NCBI RefSeq assembly: GCF_002154695.1 | Contig: NZ_MTAV01000146.1 | Span: forward strand, 1-64,000 | DNA length: 64,000 bases | Source: Nostoc sp. T09 | GTDB taxonomy: Bacteria; Cyanobacteriota; Cyanobacteriia; Cyanobacteriales; Nostocaceae | Reading direction: 5' to 3' | Program-made: the position numbers and the translations under genes | In this document: positions 27,006 through 35,575 of the stretch, one piece after another | How positions within the stretch are numbered: the stretch's first letter is position 1 | Layout of the letters: every line of letters begins with the position of its first letter | Notes under the pieces: generated by a model | The model's input: the letters and a program-made list of their open reading frames with translations, nothing else | The model's database searches: none | What the model was told of the DNA's origin: nothing

Positions 27006-27786
27006 TGCTGTACCTACCAAATGCGTTTTTTTAGAATTTATGTCTCAAGACGCAATTGGAGATTGTTCTGTGTAGTTTCTGTGATTAGTAACTGTAATTA
27101 TGTAGTGAGCACTCAATTGCTAACTACAAACTCTGACAACTAATCCACTATTACCTAGTTAAAACTTGGCCCTGAGTAGATATAATCTTGCCCGCTTTGT
27201 CGCTACTTTACGGCGTTTGCCGATATTATCAGGCTTTGATTTAACGTAAGTAAAAATGCTGGTATTAACAATCTACGTTTTGAGACCTTGATACAAATTG
27301 ATTGAGAATTTGTTCGGTCTCAAGACATAGGTTTCAGAAGTCGTTGTGCATCTTTTTATATTGTATTAATTCTATTCAATTCAGTTGGGAGTCTCAACAA
27401 TTATTAGCGCTTAATTATTAGATGTGTATTTTGCCAAGTTTGTTGCCAAAGGTGGAAGTAGACGTGGGGGACGCGGAGAATGTTGTTAATGGCGATCGCA
27501 CTTCGTGTCAGCTAGTGCGGAGTCTCCAGTTGGAAATACGCTTCTGTCTTCTGCCTTATTTCCAAATCTTAAGAGCGATTGCCGCCATGAACAACAGAAA
27601 ACCAATTTCTAGCACATAGCTGATAAAAACGCTTCTATTTAACAACCCATCCCTGAGATAGCCTTGAGGTTTAGGCGTAGCGATCCGCTTAAAAGTCAGA
27701 GATCTGAGAATAAGTATTGTAGGGTGGGCACTGCCCACCATATTTAGATTTTGATAAATACTGCCCAATACAAAGATTTTAATACT
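27006..27786. other. Intergenic, repeats only
   Basis: No gene recognised in this 780-bp stretch. It includes the near-perfect palindrome GGTGGGCACTGCCCACC at 27722-27738, a member of a repeat family also seen at 14528-14548. Apparent short frames here show no family resemblance. Confidence 0.5.
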
Positions 27787-28058
27787 CATTCACGAAGATA
27801 AAAGCTTCATTCACGGAGCTAAAAGCCTCATTCGCGGAGATAATAGCCTCATTAATGGAGATAATAGCCTCATTCACGGAGCAAAAAGCTTCATTTACGG
27901 AGATAAAAGCTTCATTCACGGAGCAAAAAGCTTCATTTACGAAGATAAAAGCCTCATTAATGGAGCAAAAAGCTTCATTCACGGAGTAAAAAGCCTGATT
28001 CACGGAGATAAAAGCCTCATTAATGGAGCAAAAAGCCTCATCACGGGGCTAAAACTTT
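27787..28058. repeat. 21-bp tandem repeat array, about 13 units
   Basis: Twelve full 21-bp units with a degenerate thirteenth, consensus CATTCACGGAGATAAAAGC plus CT or TT. Variation is structured: CACGGAG/AATGGAG and GATAA/GCAAA alternate between units. As 21 is a multiple of 3 the minus strand can be read as a heptapeptide series (VNEAFIS-like) for 74 codons from a GTG at 28003, but there is no ribosome-binding site outside the repeat itself, so I treat it as a non-coding repeat. Confidence 0.85.
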
Positions 28059-28182
28059 CATTAGAGACATGAAATTCCTCTCGCGTAGTCAGCACTGAAG
28101 TCTTGTCTAGGAGTTGCTGCTTTTCCCCGCCATTGATAAGTCACTCTAATTAACAACATCAGCCTTTTGTTGTCAACAGTAG

Positions 28183-28211
28183 TTGACAATTTGTAATAAA
28201 GTTGTTAAATT
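28183..28211 (+). promoter_or_regulatory. Sigma-70-type promoter of psb34-like gene
   Basis: TTGACA (28183-28188), 17-bp spacer, TAAATT (28206-28211). Just after it lies GTTACATAAGTTAACA, which partly resembles a direct-repeat HLR1 box but with wrong spacing. Confidence 0.6.
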
Positions 28212-28245
28212 TAGTTACATAAGTTAACAACGGGGCAAACGAACT

Positions 28246-28416
28246 ATGTACACCACTATTAACGAAGAAGGTATTCTCAACAACTACGCGACTGAACCCC
28301 AAACTTACTACGCTGTCTACCCTTCAACTGAGCAGCAAAGTCGCTATGCCTTCCAAGGTGCAGTTGCTACTTTATTAGTTACTGCTTTAGTGTTGTTTGC
28401 TTCTGGTATTAGCTAA
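28246..28416 (+). CDS. psb34: Psb34-like small photosystem II protein
   Basis: A 56-residue protein too short for routine gene finding. N-terminal MYTTINEEGILNNYATEPQT matches the conserved start of the cyanobacterial Ssl1498/Psb34 family, followed by a Tyr/Gln-rich soluble part and one C-terminal transmembrane helix (about residues 36-55, GAVATLLVTALVLFASG). Psb34 is known as a single-helix subunit found on PSII assembly intermediates. It has a strong promoter upstream and a terminator 55 nt downstream, so it is a monocistronic unit. The family identification is from remembered sequence pattern. Confidence 0.78.
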   Translation: MYTTINEEGILNNYATEPQTYYAVYPSTEQQSRYAFQGAVATLLVTALVLFASGIS

Positions 28417-28470
28417 AAGTTTCCCTTTTTTATCGCTGTATCTAATCGTCATTTGGACTTCTCCCATCAG

Positions 28471-28495
28471 CCTCGGTTAATCACCGGGGTTTTTT
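28471..28495 (+). terminator. Intrinsic terminator after psb34
   Basis: Stem CCTCGGT / ACCGGGG (one T-G pair) with a 5-nt loop, followed by six T. Confidence 0.8.
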
Positions 28496-28636
28496 GTTTA
28501 CAAGGAAAGTTCTTTCGCATACCCAAAATAAAGTCGGCAGGCTGGAAGCCTGGACGGCATTTGCTACCCTGCGGGAACGCTTTCAGCGAACAAGTCGGGG
28601 AACCCGCCCAACGCACTGCCTCGGCTATCGGTACGA

Positions 28637-28681
28637 AGCCCACCTTCGTGGGCTGAATTCTTTAGCCCACGAAGGTGGGCT
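28637..28681. repeat. REP-like double hairpin
   Basis: AGCCCACCTTCGTGGGCT (28637-28654) and its exact reverse complement (28664-28681) separated by 9 nt; each arm is itself a hairpin (AGCCCAC/GTGGGCT). It lies between convergent genes psb34 and the GH57 gene, so it could also stop transcription from either side. The flanking 28500-28779 contains no gene. Confidence 0.7.
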
Positions 28682-28779
28682 TTGTTTGATTAGCCGCACC
28701 CTTCGAGGGTGACGGCGGGATTTCGGGATAAGCTAGGGATCTAATCCTCGCAACCCAAGAGAATTTATGTGCTGAACCA

Positions 28780-31515
28780 CTAGTGCAACTGATTGATAAT
28801 GCCACTCATATCAATACCCAACTTTTGTCCTAGCTTCAGCAGGCGATCGCATTTACTGTTTTCTCGCTCATTACTGAGGGTGGCGATACAAATTGGTAAT
28901 ATTTGACTGTGCAAGCAACTAAAGTATAGTTCTTGGGATCGATGCAGAGAAATACCAAAGTTTAGATGATATGCGGTATCAATCAACCGTTCTAAGCGTT
29001 GGATATCTGCATCTAAGCTACCATTGGGATCGTGTAACAATTGCCAAAGCAATCGCGTAATTAACTGTTCCAATATCTGCTTGCCTTCAGGAATATCCAG
29101 CCGACAACGCATATGCTTGGCTTCGTTGGCGATCGCTTCTAATTCGACGATGTGATTTGAGGTTAATTGCGGTTCCGCGATATCTTGCTCAAGCGATCGC
29201 AATGTTGTCAGACAGCGATATCCTAAAGCAATTTCCACTGCTACTTGCAACTCTTTTGGTACAGCTAGTTCATCTCGGTGAAACGCTGCAATCACGCCGT
29301 AATTATCACGGTACGCCTGGGTATAAAGCTGGTCTAAACGTGTCAGTGTTTCTTGACTCAGCAGCCGCATAATTCGGTGGCGTTCTTCGGCGAACAGAGT
29401 TTGTAAGCTAAAGGTTTCTTCCCCAAATAACTGCGTCATGATCAAGATAGTTTGAGCCGCACTAGCTTGTTGCAGCGAGCCAAACAGCTTGTCTTTTAAT
29501 TGACTGTAGTCGCGTCGTCCGGCAAATGGTTGAATGCAGCAGTGGAAATCCCAGCCGCCCAAATGGAGAACTGCAAACACCAAATCTTCGCTTTCCCAAG
29601 TAATATCTGACACTAGCCGCAAATGACCAACTGCCAAAGTTAGCGATCCCATGCGTTGCATTTGGTAATCCAACTCATTAGCGGTGTAGCAGTAAACCCG
29701 CTTTTGGGAAACATGAGGATGTTTGCCATTAGTATCTTGTCCAGATAGGAAATTACGTGTCTCTGCTGGTTTGTGGTTGGCAAACAGAGAAGTAATAGCG
29801 TAGTGCGAGGCTACTTGTTGACAACTAATCTGGGCAGTCAATACTAGTTGGCGATAAATTTCGGTACCGTGCTTGAAATGGTCAACATTACTGGGGGCTA
29901 AACCCAGACGTTTGAGAAAGCCTTTTTCCAGCTGCACACCCGCTACATCCCCTGCTAGTTCTAAAGCGCGGGCGGCATAACGCAGAATCTGCGTACCTTC
30001 AGGGCGAGAAATTTCTTCAAAAAACCAACCACAACTAGTAAACATCAGCAAAGAATGACGCTGCATTTCCAATAAACGCAAAGCATCTACTTGTTCGGCG
30101 GCTGTGAGTTTGTGGGTTTGATGACGGCTTAGAAAACGACTAACATTGGCAGAAGAGCGATCGCGGATGACTTGAATATATTCATCTCTAGCTAGCCAGG
30201 GATCGCGGAATAGTTGTTTGCCATATTCTTCATATACTTCAAGTAGCTGATCTCGCAACCAATTCAAGGCATTGCGCAGGGGACGACGCCATTTCTGATG
30301 CCAAACACCGCCTTCACCACCGCAACCACAGTCATCTTGCCATCTATCTACACCGTGGGCACAACTCCAAGCAGTGATCGGCTTCAATTCCACTTCCCAA
30401 GCGGGAGTATTTAAACTCAGGTAATGAGCATAGTTTGTCACTGTCCAACCGTGGTTAGGAAACTCGCCCTTAAAAGCGTAGGCTAGAGTTTTCTCGGTTC
30501 CTTTCTTGTGGTGTCCAAAGGTTTCCCCATCGGTGGCGACAGAAATTAATTGCGCTGGACGATGATCCCCACGCACAGCTGAACCTATGCGTCCGGCAAA
30601 GTGATTGGAACTATAAATAACGTCACTAAAACCCATATCCCGAGAGATCGGGCCATCGTAGAAGAAGATATCAATGTAGGGTAATCCTTCTACGGATTCT
30701 GCATCTAATGCACCTTTGTCATGGTTGCTGTGAATTGCATTCAGAGGTGAAGATGCAATGCTGAGTTCAGGCTTCAAATAACAACGATAGGGACGGGTGG
30801 GATCAATCTGACTACCGCCAACTTCGTGCCATTCGGGGTGGGGATCGTCTTTCGTCGGCAGAAGACGGCAACGCTGTGCTTGCGATGGTGCGAGGACAAT
30901 AAAGCGAATTCCTTCAGCCACCAAAGCTTCGAGAGTGGCATAGTCTACAGCAGTTTCCGCCAACCACATACCTTCGGGATCGCGGTCAAAGCGGGAACGG
31001 AAGTCTTCTTTGCCCCAGCGAATTTGGGTATATTTGTCCCGTTCATTAGCCAGAGGCATGATGATGTGATTGTATACTTGCGCGATCGCATTACCGTGAC
31101 CGTGCAAGCGCTGGGAACTCTTGGCATCTGCTTCCAAAATCCGCTGATAAACCTCAACATCGTAGCGTTCTAGCCACGACATTAACGTGGGGCCGATATT
31201 AAAGCTCATATACTCGTAATTATTTACGATATCTATGACTTCGCCCCGGTCATTTAACACCCTGGCAAAGGCATTCGGACGATAGCATTCCCAATGAATC
31301 CGCTCATTCCAATCATGGAAAGGTGCAGCACTCGGTTGGCGTTCAATTGCGTCCAGATATGGGTTTTCCCTTGGTGGCTGGTAAAAGTGACCATGCACAG
31401 TGACATAAACACCCGTTGCCGTTCTTAGGGGATCGCTCTGGGAAGTATGTCTGGGATCGTATTGTGACGTGAATTTTGAGCCAGAACTAGCTGGCAGTTC
31501 AGCAGCAGAAGTCAT
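28780..31515 (-). CDS. GH57-type glycoside hydrolase with DUF3536
   Basis: 911 residues. The N-terminal half is a GH57 (alpha-amylase/4-alpha-glucanotransferase-like) barrel: YVTVHGHFYQPPRENPY start, GMWLAETAVDYATLEAL with the nucleophilic Glu near residue 190, and VATDGETFGHHKKG with the acid/base Asp near 333. The C-terminal half matches DUF3536, common in cyanobacteria. It probably acts on glycogen or an alpha-glucan; activity unproven for this architecture. A cysteine-rich DCGCGGEGGVW loop lies in the middle. Monocistronic. Confidence 0.88.
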   Translation of the reverse strand: MTSAAELPASSGSKFTSQYDPRHTSQSDPLRTATGVYVTVHGHFYQPPRENPYLDAIERQPSAAPFHDWNERIHWECYRPNAFARVLNDRGEVIDIVNNYEYMSFNIGPTLMSWLERYDVEVYQRILEADAKSSQRLHGHGNAIAQVYNHIIMPLANERDKYTQIRWGKEDFRSRFDRDPEGMWLAETAVDYATLEALVAEGIRFIVLAPSQAQRCRLLPTKDDPHPEWHEVGGSQIDPTRPYRCYLKPELSIASSPLNAIHSNHDKGALDAESVEGLPYIDIFFYDGPISRDMGFSDVIYSSNHFAGRIGSAVRGDHRPAQLISVATDGETFGHHKKGTEKTLAYAFKGEFPNHGWTVTNYAHYLSLNTPAWEVELKPITAWSCAHGVDRWQDDCGCGGEGGVWHQKWRRPLRNALNWLRDQLLEVYEEYGKQLFRDPWLARDEYIQVIRDRSSANVSRFLSRHQTHKLTAAEQVDALRLLEMQRHSLLMFTSCGWFFEEISRPEGTQILRYAARALELAGDVAGVQLEKGFLKRLGLAPSNVDHFKHGTEIYRQLVLTAQISCQQVASHYAITSLFANHKPAETRNFLSGQDTNGKHPHVSQKRVYCYTANELDYQMQRMGSLTLAVGHLRLVSDITWESEDLVFAVLHLGGWDFHCCIQPFAGRRDYSQLKDKLFGSLQQASAAQTILIMTQLFGEETFSLQTLFAEERHRIMRLLSQETLTRLDQLYTQAYRDNYGVIAAFHRDELAVPKELQVAVEIALGYRCLTTLRSLEQDIAEPQLTSNHIVELEAIANEAKHMRCRLDIPEGKQILEQLITRLLWQLLHDPNGSLDADIQRLERLIDTAYHLNFGISLHRSQELYFSCLHSQILPICIATLSNERENSKCDRLLKLGQKLGIDMSGIINQLH

Positions 31516-32517
31516 GTATATTTATTCCAAAATCAAAAAAACTTGCAGTTGTGTCAAAAATGGGACTGTTAACCTTTATTCAAGGGCTTGAACACAAAAT
31601 CCGGTACCGATAACAACTATGTAATACAGTCAAAGTTCTAACAAAGCGGTCTTAGTATAGCGGGAAATCTGCGTTATCGCACAGTCCTTTCCCAAAAGGC
31701 ATCAAATTATTAGCCATCGAAAAACTCCTAATTGTGGAGCCTATACTGTTGGTAACGCCAATAAATTTAATTGTCTTTTAATATATTAAACCGCATTTTT
31801 TCAGTAAAATATCGACCTCAAGTCATAGTTTTGCTACGAAACATTGCAAAATCTACGCAAAACGCAATTTTATATTACATATCTAGCTTGAGAATGAAAA
31901 CCGTAAAATCTCGGAACTACTACATGAGAATGTTGATGAGTAAAGGCTGACGCAGTGAGACAGCGCTGTGGGAGAGTTAGCCCAACTCAGGCCACTGTGA
32001 ACCTGAAAACTGAGGCAGAGATTAAGAAAATTAAAGTTCACCGCGTCATCGCATCCTTTTGCGGGTTTGCACTCATCTGGATCAACCGCACCAAGATTTA
32101 ATCCGTTAATGTTGTTGTGATCGACTCATAGTGTATCTCAGAAAAGTTTGGGCAAAATAAAAGGGCTAACTAAGTTTCCTTGGTTAGCCTTTGAGCAAAA
32201 GGAAACAATTGTTTGATGACGATGGCAATTTTATCTGCGATCGCATCTGCTACCAATCACTCACCAAACCAAAATCTGCATTTTAGCAAGCTTGTCATCA
32301 ACACAAATTTTGGTAGCTAATAGTGATAAGTGCTACACAGATGCTAACCTTTTTGTTCAAAGTAGTTCTCCTACTTGGGAACTAATTTTAACCCTCAGCC
32401 TGGGTTGAACAACTGAGGCTGATGACTCAAGAGCCTGATGATGTCACAGCCAATATTCCTCATGAGTATTGACTATATAGGCATCTGTGACTAGATACCC
32501 TCAACTCAAAGTGACCA
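31516..32517. other. Long intergenic region upstream of cax
   Basis: No protein gene. The first 380 bp are AT-rich and featureless; 31945-32014 forms nested stems and a terminator-like hairpin follows at 32161-32192 (separate entries). The last 300 bp before the antiporter start show no clear operator. Confidence 0.5.
31945..32192 (+). ncRNA. Candidate structured RNA upstream of cax
   Basis: GGCTGAC (31945-31951) pairs with GTTAGCC (31976-31982), enclosing the self-complementary ACAGCGCTGT; CTCAG (31986-31990) pairs with CTGAG (32010-32014), enclosing CAGG/CCTG. A strong hairpin AAGGGCTAACTAAG / CTTGGTTAGCCTTT (32161-32192) follows. Together these suggest a structured transcript with a 3' terminator; I could not match it to a known riboswitch class, and its strand is inferred from the pairing order and the gene downstream. 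Confidence 0.35.
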
Positions 32518-33609
32518 ATGTCAGTCAAAAACATTATTTTTCTCTTTTTGTTATGTTTTATCCCGGTTTCCTTAGCAGCTCACTTTTTGGGGTGGGGCGA
32601 CTTGATAGTTTTCATCACAGCTGGATTAGCAATTCTCCCCTTAGCAGCTTGGATGGGTACGGCCACAGAGGAAATTGCTGTGGTAGTTGGTCCTTCATTA
32701 GGAGGGCTATTAAATGCCACCTTTGGTAATGCTACGGAACTAATTATTGCTTTAGTTGCGCTGAAAGCTGGGCTAGTAAATGTAGTCAAGGCCAGTGTCA
32801 CCGGCTCGATTATTAGCAATCTACTACTAGTGATGGGTCTTTCTATGCTTTTAGGAGGACTACGGTATAAGGAACAGACATTTGAGCCAATTATAGCGCG
32901 GGTAAATGCTTCAGCTATGAATCTGGCGGTAATTGCTATTCTGCTACCTACCGCTATGGACATTACGTCTAAGGGGATTGGCCGACAAACTCTACAACAT
33001 TTTTCTGTTGCCGTTGCCATAGTATTAATCTTGGTCTACGCGCTAACACTGCTATTTTCGATGAAAACCCACTCCTATTTATATGAAGTGGGGATGGTAG
33101 AAGCAGAGATAGACGAAATGCCCCATAACAAACCAAATATGTGGTTATGGAGTGGTGTACTTCTAGTATGTACGCTCTTAGTAGCTCTGGAGTCGGAAAT
33201 GCTAGTTGATTCTTTGGAAGTAGCTACATCCCAGCTAGGTTTGTCAGCACTGTTTACTGGGGTGATTATTGTTCCTATTGTGGGTAACGCTGCGGAACAC
33301 GCCACAGCAGTCACCGTAGCGATGAAAGATAAGATGGATCTTTCTCTTTCCGTAGCTGTGGGATCGAGTATGCAAATTGCTTTATTTGTCGCTCCCGTTT
33401 TAGTGATCGCAGGTTGGGTGTTTGGTCAACCGATGGATTTAAATTTTCAACCTTTTGAATTAGTAGCTGTTGCTGTAGCCGTGTTGATTGCCAACAGCAT
33501 TAGTTCTGATGGTAAATCTAATTGGCTAGAAGGAACCTTATTATTAGCTGCCTACACAGTCTTGGGAATAGCTTTCTACTTCCACCCAGTCATTGATGGC
33601 ATCGGTTAG
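32518..33609 (+). CDS. cax: Calcium/proton antiporter (CAX family)
   Basis: 363 residues with about eleven helices and the two inverted cation-binding repeats: LLNATFGNATELIIALVALK near residue 65 and VPIVGNAAEHATAVTVAMK near 255, between which an acidic cytosolic stretch (VEAEIDEMPHNK) separates the halves. These are the hallmarks of Ca2+/H+ exchangers, which expel Ca2+ (or Mn2+) using the proton gradient. The ATG at 32518 gives a standard N-terminus. An unusual 1-kb leader region precedes it. Confidence 0.93.
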   Translation: MSVKNIIFLFLLCFIPVSLAAHFLGWGDLIVFITAGLAILPLAAWMGTATEEIAVVVGPSLGGLLNATFGNATELIIALVALKAGLVNVVKASVTGSIISNLLLVMGLSMLLGGLRYKEQTFEPIIARVNASAMNLAVIAILLPTAMDITSKGIGRQTLQHFSVAVAIVLILVYALTLLFSMKTHSYLYEVGMVEAEIDEMPHNKPNMWLWSGVLLVCTLLVALESEMLVDSLEVATSQLGLSALFTGVIIVPIVGNAAEHATAVTVAMKDKMDLSLSVAVGSSMQIALFVAPVLVIAGWVFGQPMDLNFQPFELVAVAVAVLIANSISSDGKSNWLEGTLLLAAYTVLGIAFYFHPVIDGIG

Positions 33610-33767
33610 TTACCAGCAAACATCAACTTCATGGGCGATCGCTTACACTTTAATCGAGAGCGATCGCTTTTTAATCGGGTTAAAGAGCATTGTCATCCTA
33701 AGTTGCGATCGCTAACCATTCACAAATAATCAAGTAACAGCTAGTTATTAAACATTACTTCCGAATT

Positions 33768-34028
33768 ATGGAAACAATACCTACAACTCAAGCACAACCT
33801 TTGAATGCGCGTGCTACCGCTAATCCCAGTCTGCCAAATCTACGGTTTGGTGATTCCGGTGATGCTGTCAGAGTGTTACAGCGGCTGTTATTAAATCATC
33901 GCTATGCTGTTAAAGTTGATGGAGTTTTTGGTGCATTAACAGAGACGGCTGTTAAAGCTTTTCAGAATCAGCGGAATTTAAATGCAGATGGAGTAGTCGG
34001 TCCTCGAACTTGGCGCGAGTTAGCATAA
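33768..34028 (+). CDS. Small peptidoglycan-binding-domain protein
   Basis: 86 residues, almost all a PG_binding_1 domain: LRFGDSGDAVRVLQRLLLNH, KVDGVFGALTETAVKAFQNQ, DGVVGPRTWREL. The family fold is a three-helix bundle that binds cell-wall peptidoglycan. No signal peptide or catalytic domain, so how it reaches the wall is unclear; the first 25 residues are Thr/Asn/Pro-rich and may be flexible. A paralogue with the same domain is encoded about 730 bp downstream on the same strand (34762). Confidence 0.85.
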   Translation: METIPTTQAQPLNARATANPSLPNLRFGDSGDAVRVLQRLLLNHRYAVKVDGVFGALTETAVKAFQNQRNLNADGVVGPRTWRELA

Positions 34029-34761
34029 TTAGCTATTAGAGATTATTTATTACTAATTAATCATGTTTTTAGCTAAATTAATCCCTTGCTATCGCTACCC
34101 TACGAGCAGCCTCATTTCTCCTATCTACTCAGCGACTTTGAAAAAGAAGTAAGATGGGCAATTCAGAATTCACAATACAATCAGTTAAGGATTCAGCCCC
34201 GACTGATTGAAGAATACCAAATTTTAAATGTGGTGGGGGTCTTAAACCCAGTTATTCATCTGCTCTTAAAATCCGCAAGCTAAATTCTGACCCCTGACTT
34301 TTGAATTCTTTATTGATAAAATTCCAAATTAAATAGGTATTATTGTAGATTTTATAGTTGTTTTGTAGATAACAAGCGGCTTAAAGTAGAGTATGTTATT
34401 TTTATTTCCACGCTAGCTAGACTCTTAAGAGATACAAGGCATAGGGAATAAACTAAGGAAGTTTTTCTTTTATTAGTTGCTCGCATCTAAAAGCACTAGT
34501 TAGAGGTTCTTATCTAAAGATGAGAATGCAGATATTAACCATCAACTAACTGCATATAAAAAAACATAAAATTAAACAGTTATCTCTTAAGTATGGACTG
34601 TAAAACATAAGCCCTTAGGGGCATAACATTGTTATGTCAATACCATATTTTGTATCCAAGCAATAACAATTTTTTGCTAATAAATTATTACATGACTTTT
34701 TTGTGTATTCCTATGCATTATTCCGGAATAATATAAACTCGGTGTGTGAAAAGGAATATTG
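34029..34761. other. Intergenic, no gene
   Basis: 733 bp between the two peptidoglycan-binding-domain genes. An open stretch at 34086-34283 consists of repeat-derived words such as ATTCAGAATTCACAAT and has no start signal; nothing else recognised. Confidence 0.5.
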
Positions 34762-35310
34762 GTGTTAGTACAAAGAACTATAATGAGTGAAATTGGCCTG
34801 CTGATGACGGGCGTGTTAACAACAGGACAACCATCTTTGCCCGATTTACCGGAGCAGCAACCGCCTCATCTAGAAAATAGCTTACAAAACTCAATACAGA
34901 ACCAATCATCTCAAGTAGTTCCAACTGCTCAAATTACACCACCAGAATTTATGGAGACAGATGGACCTTCCCTAGCTACCCCGCTATCCCCTAAATTCAA
35001 CAAACAAAATCTCGTTAAAGAAATTAGCAAAAAGCTATTGCAGCATTCTCAGCCTGTAATAGCAGACAATTTAATAGCCAGAGCAAGAGTCCAAAAGTAT
35101 AATAGCCAACCGCCAACTATACGTTTTGGTAGCTCAGGTGTGATCGTCAGAGTATTGCAACGGCTGTTAGTGGCTCATGGCTATGGAATGCGGGTTGATG
35201 GGGTATTTGGCCCATTAACAGAGGCGGCTGTTAAAGCATTTCAAAATCGGCGGAGTTTAGCAGCAGATGGAATAGTCGGTCAAAGAACTTGGCGTGAGTT
35301 GACAATTTAG
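34762..35310 (+). CDS. Peptidoglycan-binding-domain protein, long N-terminus
   Basis: 182 residues from GTG 34762, 7 nt after AAGGA; TTG 34759 is an alternative. Residues 1-110 are Pro/Gln/Ser-rich and probably disordered, with no convincing signal peptide. The last 70 form a PG_binding_1 domain (IRFGSSGVIVRVLQRLLVAH, VDGVFGPLTEAAVKAFQNRR, DGIVGQRTWREL) very similar to the one at 33768, indicating a tandem duplication of the domain. Function unknown beyond predicted wall binding. Confidence 0.82.
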   Translation: MLVQRTIMSEIGLLMTGVLTTGQPSLPDLPEQQPPHLENSLQNSIQNQSSQVVPTAQITPPEFMETDGPSLATPLSPKFNKQNLVKEISKKLLQHSQPVIADNLIARARVQKYNSQPPTIRFGSSGVIVRVLQRLLVAHGYGMRVDGVFGPLTEAAVKAFQNRRSLAADGIVGQRTWRELTI

Positions 35311-35390
35311 TTAAAAGTCAATAGTAAATATTGAGTAGGTATGTTACGGCCACGTAAAGATTTGAGCTTTTGAAAGAGTAAGTAATAGCC

Positions 35391-35419
35391 GTAACGCACC
35401 GTATTTATTGGTGCGTTAC
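35391..35419. repeat. GTAACGCACC inverted repeat
   Basis: Perfect 10-bp arms GTAACGCACC / GGTGCGTTAC with a 9-nt loop, followed by further GTGCGTTACG copies (to 35475). It lies between the convergent genes at 34762 and 35576; a dispersed cyanobacterial repeat that may act as a terminator. A copy of the 'atcggtgttcatctgtg' repeat follows at 35490-35515. Confidence 0.6.
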
Positions 35420-35575
35420 GCGTTGCGATAACGCACTCTACTGGACTGACATGCCTAAAATGGTGCGTTACAGAAATCCATTTTATCGGTGTTCATCTGT
35501 GTTCATCGGTGGTTCATTTTCTCCTCGCTAATGCACTAAATTAGCTGTGTCAGTCCACTACTGACTAATGACTAA

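Noticed and set aside
27779-28003. Open 74-codon minus-strand frame with heptapeptide repeats
   Set aside because: Entirely produced by the 21-bp tandem repeat, with no independent ribosome-binding site or flanking coding sequence.
27787-28058. CRISPR array
   Set aside because: Units are contiguous with no unique spacers, so it is a simple tandem repeat; no cas genes in the window.
28453-28712. Overlapping plus-strand frames after psb34
   Set aside because: They cross a terminator and a double-hairpin repeat and have no recognisable domain.
34086-34283. Open 65-codon frame between the peptidoglycan-binding genes
   Set aside because: Built from dispersed intergenic words, no Shine-Dalgarno and no family resemblance.
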